From contig NZ_JAHNZT010000036.1 of assembly GCF_019039035.1 (NCBI RefSeq), positions 1 through 64,000 of the forward strand: DNA of 64,000 nt, read 5' to 3'. Numbering within the stretch: the first letter of the stretch is position 1; every line of letters begins with the position of its first letter. The translations under genes were made by a program, and so were the position numbers. The notes under the pieces are model-generated. The model was given only the letters and a program-made list of their open reading frames with translations, searched no databases and was not told the DNA's origin. Source of the stretch: Citreicoccus inhibens (lineage in GTDB: Bacteria; Myxococcota; Myxococcia; Myxococcales; Myxococcaceae). Positions 61,600 through 64,000 of the stretch are shown piece by piece.

Positions 61600-61884
61600 T
61601 CAGCGCAGCAGCCAGTAGGCCGCCATGCCCACCAGGATGCCGAGCCACAGCTTGCGAAACCGCCACGTGGCCACCGCCGCGAGGAGGGCCGCGAAGAGGC
61701 GGACCCCAGCTTCCCCCCGCTCTCCCGGCAGCGCGGGGACGACGAGCGCCGAGAAGGCCGCGATGGGAACGAACCGCAAGAAGCGCTGCCAGAACGGTGG
61801 CACCTCCACGCGCAGCCACAGCCCCGCGAGCCGAGGCGCGTACGTGACGGCGGCCATCCCCAGGATGATGGGCAGCACGTTCAT
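61600..61884 (-). CDS. azlD: AzlD-type branched-chain amino acid exporter subunit
   Basis: About 94 residues with three to four spans (LPIILGMAAVTYAPRLAGLW, RFLRFVPIAAFSALVVPAL, FAALLAAVATWRFRKLWLGI). AzlD is the small membrane partner of AzlC. The start at 61,884 overlaps the azlC stop (61,881) by 4 bases in ATGA, so the two are co-translated. Together they export branched-chain amino acids or toxic analogues. Confidence 0.85.
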   Translation of the reverse strand: MNVLPIILGMAAVTYAPRLAGLWLRVEVPPFWQRFLRFVPIAAFSALVVPALPGERGEAGVRLFAALLAAVATWRFRKLWLGILVGMAAYWLLR

Positions 61885-62591
61885 GGCGCCTCCAACTCCT
61901 CGGTGGGTCGAGCCGCGGGAGCGCCGGCCGTGCACCACGCGCCCGTGAGACTCCCCACCACGCCCGCGAGCAGCAAGGCCGCGCCGCCCGTCAGGAAGCG
62001 TGAGGCCACGAGCGCGAGGACACCGGACAGCACCGCCACGCCCACCTCCACGCTGCCGCGCAGCAGCGGGATGAGCAGGGCGAGGAACGCCAGCGGGAAG
62101 ACGAAGTCCACCCCGAGCCGCGTGGGGTCCGGCAGCCCCTGGCCCAGCAGCGAGCCGGCCAGGGTGAAGAGGTTCCACGGGATGAAGACGCTCAGCTCCA
62201 CGCCCAACACGTACGCGAACGACGCGCGAGGCTCGGCGAGCACCACGCCGTAGGCCTCGTCGGTGAGGAAGTGCGCCGCCAGCAAGCGCTGCGCGGGCCG
62301 CAGGGGCACACGCTGCGACAGGGACAGGCCATAGAGCAGGTGCCGCGTGTTGAGCAGGAGCGTGGTGAGGATGATCTCCACCCCCGAGGCCCCCGCCGCG
62401 AGCAGGCCCACCGCGCTGAACTGGGAGCCTCCCGCGAAGACGAGCGCGCTCATCAGCAGCGTGTCGAGCACGCTCAGCCCAGCCCCCCGCGCGCTCACCG
62501 CGTAGGCCAGCGAGAAGGGAATCAACCCCAACCAGAGGGGAACGACGGCGCGGAAGCCTCGGAAGAAGTCGCGCGCGACAACGGAAGTCAT
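61881..62591 (-). CDS. azlC: AzlC-type branched-chain amino acid exporter subunit
   Basis: About 236 residues with several spans. FFRGFRAVVPLWLGLIPFSL is the usual start. The family segment TLLMSALVFAGGSQFSAVGL is followed by TTLLLNTRHLLYGLSL, then by AHFLTDEAYGVVLAEP. It is the larger subunit of the AzlCD exporter. The gene is nine bases downstream of the AraC-family regulator and overlaps azlD, giving a three-gene operon. Confidence 0.9.
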   Translation of the reverse strand: MTSVVARDFFRGFRAVVPLWLGLIPFSLAYAVSARGAGLSVLDTLLMSALVFAGGSQFSAVGLLAAGASGVEIILTTLLLNTRHLLYGLSLSQRVPLRPAQRLLAAHFLTDEAYGVVLAEPRASFAYVLGVELSVFIPWNLFTLAGSLLGQGLPDPTRLGVDFVFPLAFLALLIPLLRGSVEVGVAVLSGVLALVASRFLTGGAALLLAGVVGSLTGAWCTAGAPAARPTEELEAP

Positions 62592-62600
62592 GCCCTCACG

Positions 62601-63491
62601 CTACGGAGCGACCGCCTGTCGAGTCTTGAAGGATCCTGCGCTCGCGGCGTATCGGCCCGGCGACAGGCCGACCCGTCGCTTGAACTCACGCGTCAGGTGG
62701 CTCTGGTCGCTGAAGCCCAACTGCGCGGCCACCTCACCGGGCGGCTTGCCCTGGCGCAGCAGCTCTCGGGCGCGGCGCACGCGCAGCTCGATTTGATACG
62801 CGTGGGGCGGCAGGCCCAGCTCGCGCCGGAACACGCGCACCAGATGAAACACGCTGAGCCCCACGTGGCTCGCGAGCTGCTCCAGCGTGACGTTCTCCCC
62901 GGCGTGCGCCTCCAGGTAGTCGCGCGCGCGCCGCACCGCCACGTGCTCGACGCCCACGGGCCGTTGCTCCGGGTGCGGCCGGGTGTGGCGCGCGACCAGG
63001 GCCGACAGGACCGCGAACAGCCGCGTCTGCCGCTCCAGCGCGGTGGCGGGCCGCTCCAGCGAGGCGTGCAGGGCGCGGATGAGCGCGGCCACCTCCGGGT
63101 CGTCCGCCACGGGGGACTCGAAGAAGGGCACGCCGCGCGTGTGGCCGGTCAGCGCTCGCGCGGTGTCCTCCAGCAGTTGGGGCTCGGGGTAGAACATCCG
63201 GTAGGACCAGCCGTCCTCCTCGGCGCCCTGGCCCGTGTGCACTTCGCCCGGGTTCACGAGCACGATGCTGCCCGCGGGCGCGTACCGCATCTGTCCGCGG
63301 CAGCGGAACGCCTCCACGCCTCGCTCGATGACGCCGATGGCGAACCCGTCATGGCTGTGCGGCGCGAAGGCGTGGGTGATGTACGTGGCCTTGAGCAGCT
63401 CCAGCCCGCCCAGCTCCTCGGGGCGCCAGAGCACGCACTCCTCGCGCGGGCCCAGCAGCGCGGGGGCGACGGGGCGATGGGGCGTTGGCAT
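62601..63491 (-). CDS. AraC-family regulator of the azlCD operon
   Basis: About 296 residues from the ATG at 63,491; a longer frame upstream adds a proline/arginine-rich stretch without support. The N-terminal cupin-like sensor half has HAFAPHSHDGFAIGVIERGV and SIVLVNPGEVHTGQ. The two helix-turn-helix motifs are NVTLEQLASHVGLSVFHLVR and KPPGEVAAQLGFSDQSHLTR, ending FKRRVGLSPGRYA. Proteobacterial azlC operons often carry such a regulator. It probably responds to amino acids. Confidence 0.88.
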   Translation of the reverse strand: MPTPHRPVAPALLGPREECVLWRPEELGGLELLKATYITHAFAPHSHDGFAIGVIERGVEAFRCRGQMRYAPAGSIVLVNPGEVHTGQGAEEDGWSYRMFYPEPQLLEDTARALTGHTRGVPFFESPVADDPEVAALIRALHASLERPATALERQTRLFAVLSALVARHTRPHPEQRPVGVEHVAVRRARDYLEAHAGENVTLEQLASHVGLSVFHLVRVFRRELGLPPHAYQIELRVRRARELLRQGKPPGEVAAQLGFSDQSHLTREFKRRVGLSPGRYAASAGSFKTRQAVAP

Positions 63492-63711
63492 CACGGCGCG
63501 GACACTCTCGGGCGAACCTCCCTGTCGAGGCGAGGGCTCGGCATGCCGAGCGTAGAGAGCGGCGGGGTGGAGGTCTTGAAGAAAATTGCGCGGGGTCGGC
63601 CACGGGACCGGCTGCCCGCCTGCCTGGGCCTTCCGTGGCGGCGGGCGAACGGTGGCCAGATTGGAGAGACGCGGGAGGGGACGCGGCCCGCGGCTTCGGG
63701 AGGGAGGAGGG

Positions 63712-64000
63712 ATGCGCCGCATCACCGACTACGCGCTGCTCGGAGACTGTCACTCCGCGGCGCTCGTGGGACGCGACGGCTCCATCGACTGGGCGTGCTT
63801 CCCGCGCTTCGACTCTCCCGCGGTGTTCTGTCGCATCCTGGACCCCCGGCGCGGAGGCTCGTTCGGCGTCGCGCCCGAGGGGCGCTTCCAGTCCACGCGG
63901 GGCTACGTGGAGGACACCAACGTCCTGGTGACCACCTTCACCACGCCCGGCGGCGTGCTGGAGCTGACCGACTGCATGCCCGTCTATCCCGGCGGTGGCA
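63712..64000 (+). CDS. GH15 glucoamylase/trehalase-like protein, N-terminal part
   Basis: About 96 codons are open to the right edge; the gene is cut there. A GGAGGAGGG site precedes the ATG at 63,712. The start RITDYALLGDCHSAALVGRD and GSIDWACFPRFDSPAVFCRI is very typical of the bacterial GH15 family that includes trehalases and glucoamylases. No signal peptide is visible, so a cytoplasmic glucohydrolase is likely. It extends the starch/glucan theme of the window. Confidence 0.85.
   Translation, partial: MRRITDYALLGDCHSAALVGRDGSIDWACFPRFDSPAVFCRILDPRRGGSFGVAPEGRFQSTRGYVEDTNVLVTTFTTPGGVLELTDCMPVYPGGG

Overview
The window is high-GC DNA, about 70% by eye, densely packed on both strands. It is almost certainly from a myxobacterium of the Myxococcus/Corallococcus/Archangium type. 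The reasons are the GC-ending codons, many lipoproteins, aspartate-alanine-glycine linkers, FHA, TPR and DUF4139 proteins, and remnants of a lipoprotein toxin/Imm11 immunity pair of the kind these bacteria use for kin discrimination. No rRNA, tRNA, CRISPR array, insertion sequence or phage gene was seen.

Positions 1-12,604 form a starch/maltodextrin locus. A pullulanase running off the left edge is divergent from a co-directional set: alpha-amylase lipoprotein, ABC ATPase, binding protein, two permeases, a periplasmic glucodextranase-C-like protein, a large outer-membrane porin and a second glucodextranase-C-like lipoprotein. Together they would cut starch outside the cell, bring dextrins across the outer membrane and pump them inward without SusC/SusD proteins. 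More glycosidases follow: GH114 at 15.8 kb, a GH13 lipoprotein at 21-22.7 kb, and a GH15 start at the right edge.

Positions 12.6-21 kb are accessory. They hold a lower-GC deletion scar joining the front of a Sit-type toxin lipoprotein to the back of its Imm11 immunity gene, an SRPBCC/ArsR pair with two matching palindromic operators, GH114, a glutathione transferase, a hypothetical protein, a possible beta/gamma-crystallin-plus-jacalin lectin protein, and a small cysteine-repeat secreted protein. Positions 22.7-36 kb carry a metallophosphoesterase with a cupin partner, a thioesterase, a chemoreceptor coupled to a RedB-like thioredoxin-fold protein, a methyltransferase, two tandem DUF4139 proteins (one with a large insertion), a zinc-ribbon membrane protein with an FHA partner, an Mpo1-like protein and a small beta-barrel.

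Positions 36-57 kb hold a di-haem peroxidase-like protein with a very strong terminator, a probable pseudogene, two reductases, a two-component system, a 1,364-residue LamG/IPT-repeat protein, MsrA, an M20 peptidase, a PAS sensor kinase, an ornithine-cyclodeaminase-like enzyme, a TPR protein, a repeat protein and a VAO-type flavoprotein.

The most interesting candidate for an undescribed system is at 57.4-61.6 kb. A 45-residue cysteine-containing peptide gene with its own promoter-like region is followed by a hairpin, then a 661-residue TPR protein with an unusual N-terminal domain, then a peptide-exporter-like ABC half-transporter. The window ends with an AraC-azlC-azlD operon and the start of a GH15 gene. 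All family names come from reading the translations; nothing was searched.
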